Assembly: GCA_020638055.1 (NCBI GenBank)
Contig: JACKJH010000001.1
Span: 868,001 to 932,000 of the forward strand
Reading direction: 5' to 3'
DNA: 64,000 nucleotides
DNA from: Hyphomicrobiaceae bacterium
GTDB taxonomy: Bacteria; Pseudomonadota; Alphaproteobacteria; Rhizobiales; Hyphomicrobiaceae
The notes under the pieces are model-generated. The model searched no databases, was not told the origin of the DNA, and was given only the letters and a program-made list of their open reading frames with translations. Shown one piece after another: positions 26,415-34,227 of the stretch. A program made the position numbers and the translations under genes. Positions within the stretch are counted from its first letter, which is position 1. The number at the start of each line of letters is the position of its first letter.

Positions 26415-26489
26415 GAGGTTGTAGCTCATTGGTAGAGCACCCGGCATTCGGCCGGTAGGTAGGGGGTTCGATTCCCTTCAACTTCTCCA
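26415..26489 (+). tRNA. tRNA-like gene with collapsed anticodon loop (unit 1)
   Basis: A near-complete cloverleaf of 75 bases: seven-pair acceptor (GAGGTTG 26415-26421 with CAACTTC 26479-26485), D arm GCTC/GAGC, T arm GGGGG TTCGATT CCCTT, discriminator T and encoded CCA (26487-26489). The anticodon arm is abnormal: CCGGC ATTCG GCCGG pairs fully and leaves a 5-base loop; if a 7-base loop is forced, position 33 is A rather than the universal U and the 'anticodon' would be TTC. The discriminator T does not fit Glu. It probably does not decode; it may be a tRNA mimic or a decayed tRNA. Its CCA overlaps the 5' end of the next unit. Confidence 0.6.
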
Positions 26490-26559
26490 GCAACTAGCTC
26501 AGTGGGTAGAGCAAAGGACTTTTAATCCTTGGGTAGCGGGTTCGAATCCCGCGTTGCCA
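26488..26559 (+). tRNA. tRNA-Lys(TTT)-like gene with defective acceptor stem (unit 2)
   Basis: D arm GCTC/GAGC, anticodon arm AAGGA CTTTTAA TCCTT (loop identical to canonical tRNA-Lys with anticodon TTT) and T arm GCGGG TTCGAAT CCCGC are perfect. The acceptor is not: GCAAC (26490-26494) pairs with GTTGC (26553-26557), but the two outer pairs would be C-A and A-C, and the 5' positions are the CA of the CCA of unit 1. No separate full CCA tail follows. Two ordinary mature tRNAs cannot be cut from one transcript of this pair. An ordinary lysine tRNA is therefore doubtful. Confidence 0.6.
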
Positions 26560-26560
26560 A

Positions 26561-26594
26561 TGTGCCTGTAAAGCACAATCGGTTTAGGTCCGAT
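26561..26594 (+). ncRNA. Two tandem hairpins of anticodon-arm size (Tyr-like and Leu-like)
   Basis: Directly after unit 2 come two perfect 17-base hairpins with 5-pair stems and 7-base loops and no spacer: TGTGC CTGTAAA GCACA (26561-26577) and ATCGG TTTAGGT CCGAT (26578-26594). The loops equal the canonical anticodon loops of tRNA-Tyr(GTA) and tRNA-Leu(TAG) as in E. coli. No D or T arms accompany them. The match of stem length, loop length and loop sequence in two adjacent hairpins argues for anticodon-arm mimicry rather than chance. A hairpin with a GGAA tetraloop (TGTC GGAA GACA, 26597-26608) follows. Confidence 0.5.
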
Positions 26595-26936
26595 CCTGTC
26601 GGAAGACACCACTTGAGGGAAGCCGGTTGCTGACCCGCCGCGCTGCTGGATCTGGAGGCTACGGCTGAAGGTGATAGCGGCAAGGCAAGCGCAGGAGCAC
26701 CCTGCGCCTGCGTGGATACCGGTTCTGAGCAAAGCCGGAGCCTTTGGCCCCTTTGCGTTCCGCCTTCGGGCGGGCGCACCGCAGCCTCAGGTGAAAGGTG
26801 GAGAGTGGAGCCTCAAGCGCGGGCCCGTGTTTTCCTGCGTGGTTGGCGATCGGTGACCCGTTGCCGGTTATTTTCGTGGCCATTCCCGGAGTGGCCTCAT
26901 TACTTTGTATGTAGACGATAAAAAGGAGCGCAGGAC
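26595..26936 (+). other. Hairpin-rich leader upstream of the slipin gene
   Basis: About 340 bases without a credible gene but with many stable hairpins: GCGCAGG AGCAC CCTGCGC (26689-26707), CCGCC TTCG GGCGG (26760-26773, a UUCG-type tetraloop) and GGCCA/TGGCC (26878-26896). It looks like the continuation of a structured RNA that begins with the tRNA-like units and ends in the 5' leader of the slipin gene. No Rho-independent terminator separates them, so the array and the slipin gene could be one transcript. No sigma-54 site is convincing. Confidence 0.45.
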
Positions 26937-28103
26937 ATGCGCCATTATGGTTTGCTTTTCGATGTCGTCGTGAAGGACGATGAGCGTGGATTTCTGTATC
27001 AAGACGGCCGCTTTGTCCGCCTGCTTGAGCCTGGCCGGTTTCGCACGTTTGACCCATCGGCAAAAATGAGCGCCGATGTGATGAAGGTTGTGCGCTCTGA
27101 AATTCCTGCAGAGCGCGCCCTTCTGATGGAAAAGACGCAGCCGCGGCTTGCGGAAACCCACTTTGTGATCGTGCAGGCGGGGGCGAATGAGGTTGCCATC
27201 GTGTCGTTCGATGGTGAGCCCAAGCATCTTGTTCTGCCCAATACGACGCGCGCGTTCTGGAAGACGTTGACGCAGGTCGATGTCGAGTTGATCGATACGC
27301 AAGCCGACATGCGCATTTCAAAGCGGCATCTCGACCGGCTTGATCTGAACCGGGTGCCGGTAGCGGTCAACGCAATCATCGAGGCGCACGAGGCTGGTCT
27401 ATTGGTGGTCGATGGTAAGCTTGAGGGACGTTTGCCGCCGGGACGTCATGCGTTCTGGCAGGTGGGACGTACCGTCAAGGTGGTGAAGGTTGATCTGCGC
27501 CCGCAGCCATTGGAGATTACGGCGCAGGAGATCTTGACCAAGGATCGTGTCGGTGTCCGTGTGACGTTGACGGCGTTCTACCAGATTGCTGACCCTGAAA
27601 AGGCGGCGATGGCGTCTGGCGACGTGCCGGGAACGCTGTACCGGCTTGTGCAGTTTGCAATTCGCGAGGCGGTGGCGACACGCACGCTCGATGATATCCT
27701 TGCGGCGCGCGATACCATCGATGAGGAGGTTCGCGCATTCGTAAAGGGACGCGTGATCGAGCTTGGTGCACAGGTGAAGGAGATCGGTGTCAAGGACGTG
27801 ATCCTGCCGGGTGATGTGCGAGAACTCCTCAACAAGGTTGTTGAGGCGGAGCGCGTGGCCAAGGCCAACCTGATCCGGCGCCAGGAGGAAACGGCGGCGA
27901 CACGTTCGTTGCTCAACACGTCGCGATTGATGGAGGATAATCCGCTGTTGATGCGGCTCAAGGAACTCGAAGCGCTGGAGAAGCTCGTCGAGAAGGTGGG
28001 CCGCATCGACCTGCATACCGGTCAGGGCGCGGGTGGCTTGGATGCCCTGCTGCAGAACCTCTATTCGTTGGGCGACGCCAAGTCGCGCACAAAGTCCGAT
28101 TGA
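26937..28103 (+). CDS. Slipin-like SPFH/band 7 protein, apparently soluble
   Basis: A 388-residue SPFH-domain protein. The band 7 core lies at about 155-325: GRHAFWQVGRTVKVVKVDLR, QEILTKDRVGVRVTLTAFYQ, then LDDILAARDTIDEEVRAFVK and the helical GAQVKEIGVKDVILPGDVRE. The usual N-terminal membrane hairpin of slipins is missing. Instead residues 11-45 (ERGFLYQDGRFVRLLEPGRF) resemble the start of the core (AGLLVVDGKLEGRLPPGRH), suggesting an internal duplication. Slipins recur in bacterial RtcB RNA-repair operons (family knowledge); no rtcB is in the window. AGGAG lies nine bases before the ATG. Confidence 0.85.
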   Translation: MRHYGLLFDVVVKDDERGFLYQDGRFVRLLEPGRFRTFDPSAKMSADVMKVVRSEIPAERALLMEKTQPRLAETHFVIVQAGANEVAIVSFDGEPKHLVLPNTTRAFWKTLTQVDVELIDTQADMRISKRHLDRLDLNRVPVAVNAIIEAHEAGLLVVDGKLEGRLPPGRHAFWQVGRTVKVVKVDLRPQPLEITAQEILTKDRVGVRVTLTAFYQIADPEKAAMASGDVPGTLYRLVQFAIREAVATRTLDDILAARDTIDEEVRAFVKGRVIELGAQVKEIGVKDVILPGDVRELLNKVVEAERVAKANLIRRQEETAATRSLLNTSRLMEDNPLLMRLKELEALEKLVEKVGRIDLHTGQGAGGLDALLQNLYSLGDAKSRTKSD

Positions 28104-28176
28104 TGTGAGGTAGGGTCGCGCGTCGCGTTGATGACGGCGTGGCGCGCGCTCCCTTCGCCACATCAATGGACAAGGC

Positions 28177-28698
28177 ATGGATATCCATCTCACCGATTTT
28201 GAAATTTCTCTGTTCGATTCAATCGTGTTTCCGCCTGACGATGATGGGCTTGACGAACAGAGCAAGGCCAACAATGTGGAGCTGGCACGCATTCTCGCAG
28301 TGTCGCTGATGGAACGTGATGCAGTGCCCGAGCACAGGCGGAAGTTCTTCGACGAGCCTGAGCACAACATGGGCCAGTCGCAATCGGTGCGGGCGGTACT
28401 GCAAGCGCGCAATGGCGCAGGTGACCAGCTCTATGAGCAGTCCGGTTTTTTGAAGTATCTGCGTTATTTCATTTGCGGCCCGGAATTGCCCGAGAAGGTC
28501 GAGCGCGCGTTCCGAAGGGAGCTTGAAGAACGCGGCGGCACGGGACATCGCCGGCTGGTTGGCAAGGTCAAAGAGATGACGCGCAATATCAACGCAACCG
28601 AAGACCAGCGTGAGAAGTTCTATCAACAAGCACTCGAGTTCGGTTTGGATGCCGAAGCTGCGCGCGAAATTGCAATGGCCGTTAAAGCGACAGATTGA
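28177..28698 (+). CDS. Unrecognised 173-residue protein downstream of the slipin
   Basis: I do not recognise this protein. It is hydrophilic, mostly helical and without membrane segments or cysteine clusters. The C-terminal third (EEFERGG-type charged stretch, then KVKEMTRNINATEDQREKFY) looks like a helical bundle. It follows the slipin gene by 73 bases in the same direction and is probably co-transcribed with it, so it may belong to the same module as the tRNA-like array. It converges with bioZ after 46 bases. The ribosome site (AAGG) is very close to the ATG. Confidence 0.65.
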   Translation: MDIHLTDFEISLFDSIVFPPDDDGLDEQSKANNVELARILAVSLMERDAVPEHRRKFFDEPEHNMGQSQSVRAVLQARNGAGDQLYEQSGFLKYLRYFICGPELPEKVERAFRRELEERGGTGHRRLVGKVKEMTRNINATEDQREKFYQQALEFGLDAEAAREIAMAVKATD

Positions 28699-28744
28699 GC
28701 CTTGCTTTTGTTAACAGATGGGCTCGCAACGTTGCAAGATCGGA

Positions 28745-29743
28745 CTACCAGCGCCAGACGATCGATCCGCCAGTGAGACCTGCGCCGGCTGCGCTAAACA
28801 GGATGATGTCGCCAGGGCGATATGTGCGTTGGGCCGCTAGCAGCGACATCGTGAAGGGAATTGTTGCGGCTGAACTGTTGCCGTATTTTTCTACCGATAC
28901 CAATGTTCGTTCGGCAGCGATTTCCAGCTTGTTTCGCGTGGCCTCGATGATGCGCGTGTTGGCCTGGTGGGGTAGCCAGTGGGTGATGCCGTTGGTGTCG
29001 TGCCCGGCGGCGGCGAGGGCGGAGCGCGCGGTGGTCGCCATCATGTCGACGGCTTTGACAAATACAGCCTTGCCATCGCTGATCTGCATGAGCGTGTCGG
29101 TTTCAGATAACTCCCGGTGGAAGGGATTGCGGCTGCCACCTGCCGGTATCTTGATCAGGTCGTAGCCACCGCCGTCTGCTGCAAGCTCACAGCCGATGAG
29201 ACCTGCACCTGTCCGTTGGGTGGGCTTTATCACGACAGCGCCTGCAGCATCTGCAAAAAGTACAGCGCTTGCACGCTCGGCAGGGTTTATGCGGCGGGAG
29301 AGGATATTGGCGGCGATGACAAGAACACATTTTTGTTGAACGCGCGCAAAACTATCCGCGAACGCGAGGGCGTAGAGAAAGCCCGCGCAGGCGCCGGCCA
29401 TGTCGATTGCGCCGGATCGCGTCAGGCCAAGCCGGTACGCCACGAGCGGTGCGGATGGCGGCAACAGATGGTCGGGGGTTGAAGTTGCGAGAATGGTGAG
29501 TGCGATGTCGCTCGGGTCGAGACCGGCGTTTGCAAGCGCCATTTGGCCGGCTTCAATCGCCATGTCCGACAATGCTTCGTCGGTGGCTGCGAAGCGGCGT
29601 TCTTCAATTCCCGTGCGCCGCTTGATCCATCCGTCATCAAGGCCGAGGTTGGCTTCAATTTCATGATTGGTGACGATGTGGGCGGGCGCATAGTGTCCCA
29701 GACCAATGATTTCGGTGCCGCTCTTGATGTGCGTTCTACTCAT
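28745..29743 (-). CDS. bioZ: BioZ, beta-ketoacyl-ACP synthase III-like enzyme of biotin synthesis
   Basis: A 332-residue thiolase-fold enzyme with the KAS III triad: Cys in DMAGACAGF, His in WLPHQANTRI and Asn in YGNSSAATIP. By sequence alone it is FabH-like; its place as last gene of bioB-F-D-A, overlapping bioA by four bases, identifies it as BioZ. In Agrobacterium, Brucella and Mesorhizobium BioZ condenses a glutaryl thioester with malonyl-ACP to start the pimeloyl moiety, replacing BioC/BioH (established knowledge). Confidence 0.9.
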   Translation of the reverse strand: MSRTHIKSGTEIIGLGHYAPAHIVTNHEIEANLGLDDGWIKRRTGIEERRFAATDEALSDMAIEAGQMALANAGLDPSDIALTILATSTPDHLLPPSAPLVAYRLGLTRSGAIDMAGACAGFLYALAFADSFARVQQKCVLVIAANILSRRINPAERASAVLFADAAGAVVIKPTQRTGAGLIGCELAADGGGYDLIKIPAGGSRNPFHRELSETDTLMQISDGKAVFVKAVDMMATTARSALAAAGHDTNGITHWLPHQANTRIIEATRNKLEIAAERTLVSVEKYGNSSAATIPFTMSLLAAQRTYRPGDIILFSAAGAGLTGGSIVWRW

Positions 29744-31020
29744 TGGCCTGCCTCCATGCGCACGAGCTGTTCGCCTGAGAGGATGGACGAATAAACATGA
29801 TCAAGATCATCAGAACTTATGCAATAAGGTGGCATGACATAAACCGTGTTGCCGAGTGGACGCAGCAGAACTCCGTGCGCGAGAAAATGCCGCTGTAATC
29901 TGGGTCCGATGGAGGCCATGTATCCGCCATCGGTAACCGTGATGTCGAGTGCTGCAATGGTTCCAATCTGGCGAATATTAGAAAAGCGGTTATCGACACC
30001 AATAGCGTTGAGGTGACGTTGCTGCTTTTCGGCGAGCTTGGCAATGCGCTCCAGAACTGGTTCGTGCCGCCAGATTTTTGTGTTTGCCAAGGCTGCGGCG
30101 CAAGCGACTGGGTTGGCGGTGAACGATGACGAGTGAAAAAACGTCTTGGTGCGATCCTGCGAATAATGGGACGCGAATATTCCTTCTCGGGCGAGTGTGG
30201 CGGCGAGCGGAATGGCGCCGCCGGTCAGGCCTTTTGCCGTGCAAAGTATGTCAGGTGAAACGGCGGCCTGTTCGCAGGCAAACAGCGTGCCTGTGCGTCC
30301 CCATCCGGTCATGACTTCGTCTGCAATGAGCAGTGTGCCGTAGTGGCGTGCAATGCGCGCCATCTCGGCAAGAACGCGCGGCGCATAGATGAGCATGCCG
30401 CCAGCACCAAGAATCAATGGTTCGACGATGAGCGCGGCGACGTCGCGCTTGCGGCAAGCCTCGTCGATGGCGTCAAACGTGGCCTGTTCGTTGTTCGCGG
30501 CGGGGAACGGAATTCGTGTGACATCGTAGAGGAGCGGCGCGTAGGCATCATTGAACACACCGCGAGCTCCAGGCGCCATCGTGCCAATGGTATCGCCGTG
30601 GTAGGCGTGTTCCAATGCAAGGACGCGGGTTCGCTTATCACCGAGGTTGTGGAAGTGGCCGAGCGCCATCTTCAATGCGACTTCGACGGACGTAGAGCCG
30701 CTGTCGGAATAGAAAACGCGCGTCAGGCCGGCTGGTGCAAGGTCGATCAATTCGCGCGCGAGCTGTTCGGCCGGTTCGTGGGTGAAGCCAGCGAAGATGA
30801 CCTGATCGAGCGTTCCTGCCTGCTCCTTGATCGCCGCCATGATTTGGGGATGGCAATGCCCATGTGTAATCACCCACCAAGAAGAGATGGCGTCAATGAT
30901 GACGCCTTCTTCCAACGTCCATAGGTGCGCACCGTCTGCGTGCGTGATGGTTAGCGGTGGCGGCGCTATGGCGTGTTGCGTGAAAGGATGCCAGACGGGT
31001 GATGTGCCGGTGCTGCTCAT
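29740..31020 (-). CDS. bioA: Adenosylmethionine-8-amino-7-oxononanoate transaminase
   Basis: PLP-dependent class III aminotransferase that converts KAPA to DAPA using SAM as amino donor. Seen: WHPFTQHA at the start, SSWWVITHGHCHP, the YSDSGSTSVEVALKMAL block, LIADEVMTGWGRTG with the PLP-binding Asp, and the Lys in CTAKGLTGG. 426 residues, normal. Start and stop each overlap the neighbour by four bases (bioD and bioZ), a tightly coupled operon. Confidence 0.95.
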   Translation of the reverse strand: MSSTGTSPVWHPFTQHAIAPPPLTITHADGAHLWTLEEGVIIDAISSWWVITHGHCHPQIMAAIKEQAGTLDQVIFAGFTHEPAEQLARELIDLAPAGLTRVFYSDSGSTSVEVALKMALGHFHNLGDKRTRVLALEHAYHGDTIGTMAPGARGVFNDAYAPLLYDVTRIPFPAANNEQATFDAIDEACRKRDVAALIVEPLILGAGGMLIYAPRVLAEMARIARHYGTLLIADEVMTGWGRTGTLFACEQAAVSPDILCTAKGLTGGAIPLAATLAREGIFASHYSQDRTKTFFHSSSFTANPVACAAALANTKIWRHEPVLERIAKLAEKQQRHLNAIGVDNRFSNIRQIGTIAALDITVTDGGYMASIGPRLQRHFLAHGVLLRPLGNTVYVMPPYCISSDDLDHVYSSILSGEQLVRMEAGQ

Positions 31021-31664
31021 TGTGTTTTTCGCAAGCGTTGCCTCAGTGGCGCGATGTCCAGGTGCTGGCTGGCTGCGGCCGCAAGTGTTTGCGCATCTAG
31101 CGGTGACAGGTGGGGTACTCGCCCCAGAACAATGGCGCCAGAGAATTTCGCAATGGTGCGTTCGGTATCAGTGTTTTGAGGGCCTGTGAAGACCAACCCG
31201 GCGATAGCTATGTCGCGTCGCTGCAAGGCTTCCACGGAAAGCAGCGTGTGGTTAATGGTGCCAAGTCTTGTCGATGCGACCAGCACTGTCGGCAGGCTCC
31301 ATCCGGCCATCAGGTCTATTTGCAAGAGGTGGCGTGTAATAGGAACCAACAGTCCACCAGCCGTTTCGATGATGAGAGGTGCCTGGGTTTGCGGCGGGGC
31401 CAGACGGCGAGGGTCAATCTCAATGTCGTCCAGCTCTGCTGCGCGGTGGGGAGAGGCGGGTGTTTTCAGGCGATAGACTTCATCCAAAGCGCGTGCGGGA
31501 TCGATAGCGGCGAGGCGGATCACGGTGTCGCGGTCGGTTTCATCTTCGAGTCCAGCCTGCACAGGCTTCCAGTAGATGCCGTCCAACAATCCAACGAGGG
31601 CTGCTGACACGACAGTTTTTCCAATGCTCGTGTCGGTTCCCGAAACAACGATTGCGTTGGTCAT
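31017..31664 (-). CDS. bioD: Dethiobiotin synthetase
   Basis: ATP-dependent carboxylase that closes the ureido ring of dethiobiotin. The P-loop is modified but recognisable in VSGTDTSIGKTVVSAAL; YWKPVQAG and the ETAGGLLVPI segment with the substrate-binding glycines follow. 215 residues. It overlaps bioF and bioA by four bases each. Confidence 0.92.
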   Translation of the reverse strand: MTNAIVVSGTDTSIGKTVVSAALVGLLDGIYWKPVQAGLEDETDRDTVIRLAAIDPARALDEVYRLKTPASPHRAAELDDIEIDPRRLAPPQTQAPLIIETAGGLLVPITRHLLQIDLMAGWSLPTVLVASTRLGTINHTLLSVEALQRRDIAIAGLVFTGPQNTDTERTIAKFSGAIVLGRVPHLSPLDAQTLAAAASQHLDIAPLRQRLRKTQ

Positions 31665-32794
31665 GGTGCTGTCTCGTTGAGCAGCGGCGCGAGGATGTCA
31701 ATCATGTGGGTGATGTCGTCTGTGGTGACGTTGAGCGTCAGCGAGAGGCGCAGACGTGCTGATCCCTCCGGTACTGTTGGCGGGCGGATGGCGCGGACAT
31801 CGAAACCCGCGTTTTGCAATGCTGTGGCAATTGCGAGCGCGCGCGCATCGCGACCGACAATGACGGGCTGAATGTGCGTCCCGGTTGGCGTGACGCCGCA
31901 GCGTGCTTTTAGCAGTGTTCCCGTGTGAGCTGTGAGCGCAGCAAGATTTTCACGCTTGCCAATTGCGGTGCGGATGATGCCGAGCGCGGCGCGTACGGTG
32001 GCTGCCATCAAGGGTGAGGGCGCGGTGGCGTAGATGAACGGGCGGGCGCGGTTGACCATATAGTCGCGCAGGATTGCGGGCAAAGTAATGATGGCCCCCG
32101 ATGCGCCGAGTGCCTTGCCGCATGTATGAAGCGCGATGACATTATCGTTGCCTTCAAGCCTGGCGCCCAGCCCCCTGCCGTGCTGGCCCAGCACGCCGGT
32201 CGCGTGTGCCTCGTCGAGGACCAGCATGGCGTCGTGGTATTGGGCGACATCTGCCAGTTGGTGTAGGGGTGCTGTGTCACCGTCCATGGAGTAAAGCGTT
32301 TCGATAGCAATCCATGGCCGTCCCTTTCCGCCGCTTTTGCGCCAAGCGATGATCGCGTCTGCTGCTGCATCGGGGTCGTTGTGGGAAAAGGCGCGGTGCT
32401 CGGCGCGCGACATGGCCATGCCATCATGGACGGATGCGTGAATGAGCGCGTCATGCACGATTAGGTCGCCGCGTTGTGGCAGAGCTGCAAAAAGCGCAGT
32501 GTTTGCGGCAAAGCCGCTGTTGAAGAAGAGTGCGGTCTGGGCGGCAAAGAACTCTGCTGCTTCGGTTTCGAGCAACTCGTGTTCGGGGTGATTGCCGCGC
32601 AAGAGGCGTGATCCGCCAGCGCCAACGGGCACGCCGTTTTCCAGGGCGGTGCGGGCAGCTTTTTTCAAGGCATCGGATTGTGCGATCCCGAGGTAGTCGT
32701 TCGAGGAGAAATCGAGGCCCTGGCGAGGTTGGAGCGTGCGTATGCGTTGGCGGCGTGCAAGCGCGTCAAGCGATCGGCGATGCGTGTCGTGCAT
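31661..32794 (-). CDS. bioF: 8-amino-7-oxononanoate synthase
   Basis: PLP-dependent alpha-oxoamine synthase that joins pimeloyl-ACP (or CoA) and alanine. Seen: FSSNDYLGIA, GSRLLRGNHPEHELLE, NSGFAANTALFAAL, the LVLDEAHATGVLGQHGRG PLP site, and the Lys in TCGKALGASGA. 377 residues, typical. It lies six bases after bioB and overlaps bioD by four bases. Confidence 0.95.
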   Translation of the reverse strand: MHDTHRRSLDALARRQRIRTLQPRQGLDFSSNDYLGIAQSDALKKAARTALENGVPVGAGGSRLLRGNHPEHELLETEAAEFFAAQTALFFNSGFAANTALFAALPQRGDLIVHDALIHASVHDGMAMSRAEHRAFSHNDPDAAADAIIAWRKSGGKGRPWIAIETLYSMDGDTAPLHQLADVAQYHDAMLVLDEAHATGVLGQHGRGLGARLEGNDNVIALHTCGKALGASGAIITLPAILRDYMVNRARPFIYATAPSPLMAATVRAALGIIRTAIGKRENLAALTAHTGTLLKARCGVTPTGTHIQPVIVGRDARALAIATALQNAGFDVRAIRPPTVPEGSARLRLSLTLNVTTDDITHMIDILAPLLNETAP

Positions 32795-32800
32795 CTGCCT

Positions 32801-33880
32801 TCATCCGGTCTGAACCCGGGCTCCCTCATTGGTGGGATCGGTGACGTCGCAGGCTCGTGTTGCGGTGGTCTGGCGTGTTGCGACGTTTGCTTCGCTCTCA
32901 AGGCCCTTTATGCCAAGACGCCGGAACAAGGCTTCGTCCTTGTCCTCGCCGGGGTTGTCGGTGGTCAACAATGTATCGCCGACGAAAATAGAGTTGGCTC
33001 CGGCAAAGAAGCAGAGCGCTTGCAACTCGTCGCTCATCTCGGTGCGACCAGCGGAAAGCCGCACGAATGAGCGCGGCATCATGATGCGTGCAAGGGCAAT
33101 GGTGCGGACGAAGTCGATGGGGTCGATAGGTGGAGTATTTTCAAGCGGCGTGCCCGGAATTGCGATCAGCATGTTGATGGGCACGCTCTCGGGGTGCTGG
33201 TCGAGCGTGGCGAGCGTGACCAGCATATCGACGCGATCATTTTCGGTTTCACCCATGCCGATGATGCCGCCCGAGCAGACTTTCATTCCCGCTGTGCGGA
33301 CGCGCTCCAGGGTGTCCAGGCGGTCGGCGAAGGTGCGCGTCGAGATGATTTCAGAATAATACCGTTCCGAGGTATCTATGTTGTGGTTGTAGTAATCGAG
33401 GCCGGCTGTCTTCAGGCGGGCGATATCTTCATCTGATAGCATGCCAAGTGTCATGCACGTCTCAAGCCCCATCGCCTTGACACCTTCTACCATCGCAACG
33501 ACGGCATCCATGTCGCGGTTCTTGGGTTCGCGCCAGGCCGCGCCCATGCAATATCGCGTGGCGCCACCGTCCTTGGCTTTTTTGGCGGCGGCCAGAACGC
33601 GCTCGACTTCCATCAACTTGGACGCCTTGAGACCGGAGGGGTGATGTGCGGACTGGCTGCAATAACCGCAGTCTTCCGCGCAGCCGCCAGTCTTGATTGA
33701 CAAAAGCTGGCTCTTTTGGACGCGGTTGGGATCGAAATTGGCGCGGTGTACGGTCTGGGCGCGGAACAATAGATCGTTGAAGGGAAGTGCGTAAAGCGCT
33801 GCGGCTTCGCCCCTCGTCCAGTCGCGGCGCGGCACACTGGCATCGTTGGTTTGCCGGTTGTCGGGCGTTCTGGTCAGCAT
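32801..33880 (-). CDS. bioB: Biotin synthase
   Basis: Radical-SAM enzyme that inserts sulfur into dethiobiotin. The cluster motif CAEDCGYCSQSAHH binds the 4Fe-4S centre; YCMGAAWREPKNRD, YYNHNIDTSERYY and CSGGIIGMGETENDR are the other conserved blocks, and SAGRTEMSDELQ carries the Arg of the auxiliary 2Fe-2S cluster. 359 residues with a short extra tail. First gene of the operon; a candidate promoter and palindrome lie about 190-215 bases upstream (34068-34096). Confidence 0.96.
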   Translation of the reverse strand: MLTRTPDNRQTNDASVPRRDWTRGEAAALYALPFNDLLFRAQTVHRANFDPNRVQKSQLLSIKTGGCAEDCGYCSQSAHHPSGLKASKLMEVERVLAAAKKAKDGGATRYCMGAAWREPKNRDMDAVVAMVEGVKAMGLETCMTLGMLSDEDIARLKTAGLDYYNHNIDTSERYYSEIISTRTFADRLDTLERVRTAGMKVCSGGIIGMGETENDRVDMLVTLATLDQHPESVPINMLIAIPGTPLENTPPIDPIDFVRTIALARIMMPRSFVRLSAGRTEMSDELQALCFFAGANSIFVGDTLLTTDNPGEDKDEALFRRLGIKGLESEANVATRQTTATRACDVTDPTNEGARVQTG

Positions 33881-34067
33881 GGTACAATTTCCCGTCAGTC
33901 AGGTCGTGGTGGTTTGAACTTTTCCTGGAGGTTGTTTGCACGCGGTGGCGTTCCGGGGCAAGGCGGTTGTTGGTACTTAAGGTGCTTGAAGGCGCCGATA
34001 CAACGGGTTTGACCACGAGTTTGCCGGCCTCAGAGGGTGGCAAGACCAAATACTCCATTGTCTGGAA

Positions 34068-34096
34068 CGAGTTAACTCGCTTGTCGGTAAAGTCAA
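34068..34096 (-). promoter_or_regulatory. Candidate bio operon promoter with palindromic operator
   Basis: On the minus strand TTGACT (34096-34091) is followed after 16-17 bases by a -10-like TAACTC, and this -10 lies within a perfect 12-base palindrome CGAGTTAACTCG (34068-34079). The palindrome is not the BioR consensus (TTATMKATAA), nor a BirA-type site. Spacing and position upstream of bioB make it a plausible control site. The remaining leader to bioB (about 190 bases) shows nothing else I recognise. Confidence 0.4.
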
Positions 34097-34227
34097 AAGA
34101 AGCGCCAACTGTCCGCATTCTGCCTTACGCGAGTTTCCCGAATACATCGGGGCGCATTTTGTAGCAGTGTGGCGATTGTGGCAGTGTTGCTGGATTGGAT
34201 CATTGCTCAGTTCATAAGGGGTTTAAG

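Noticed and set aside
26415..26594. Interpretation of the array as tmRNA or RNase P RNA
   Set aside because: No tag-peptide frame, no conserved P4 or GAGGAAAGTCC-type element; the hairpins match anticodon arms instead.
26522..26779. An 85-codon open frame on the minus strand across the tRNA-like array
   Set aside because: It runs through the tRNA-like unit and the hairpins, is Ser/Ala/Pro-rich without family resemblance and has no ribosome site; such frames are common artefacts over structured RNA genes.
33881..34194. BioR-type operator upstream of bioB
   Set aside because: No TTATMKATAA match in the leader; the only palindrome is CGAGTTAACTCG.
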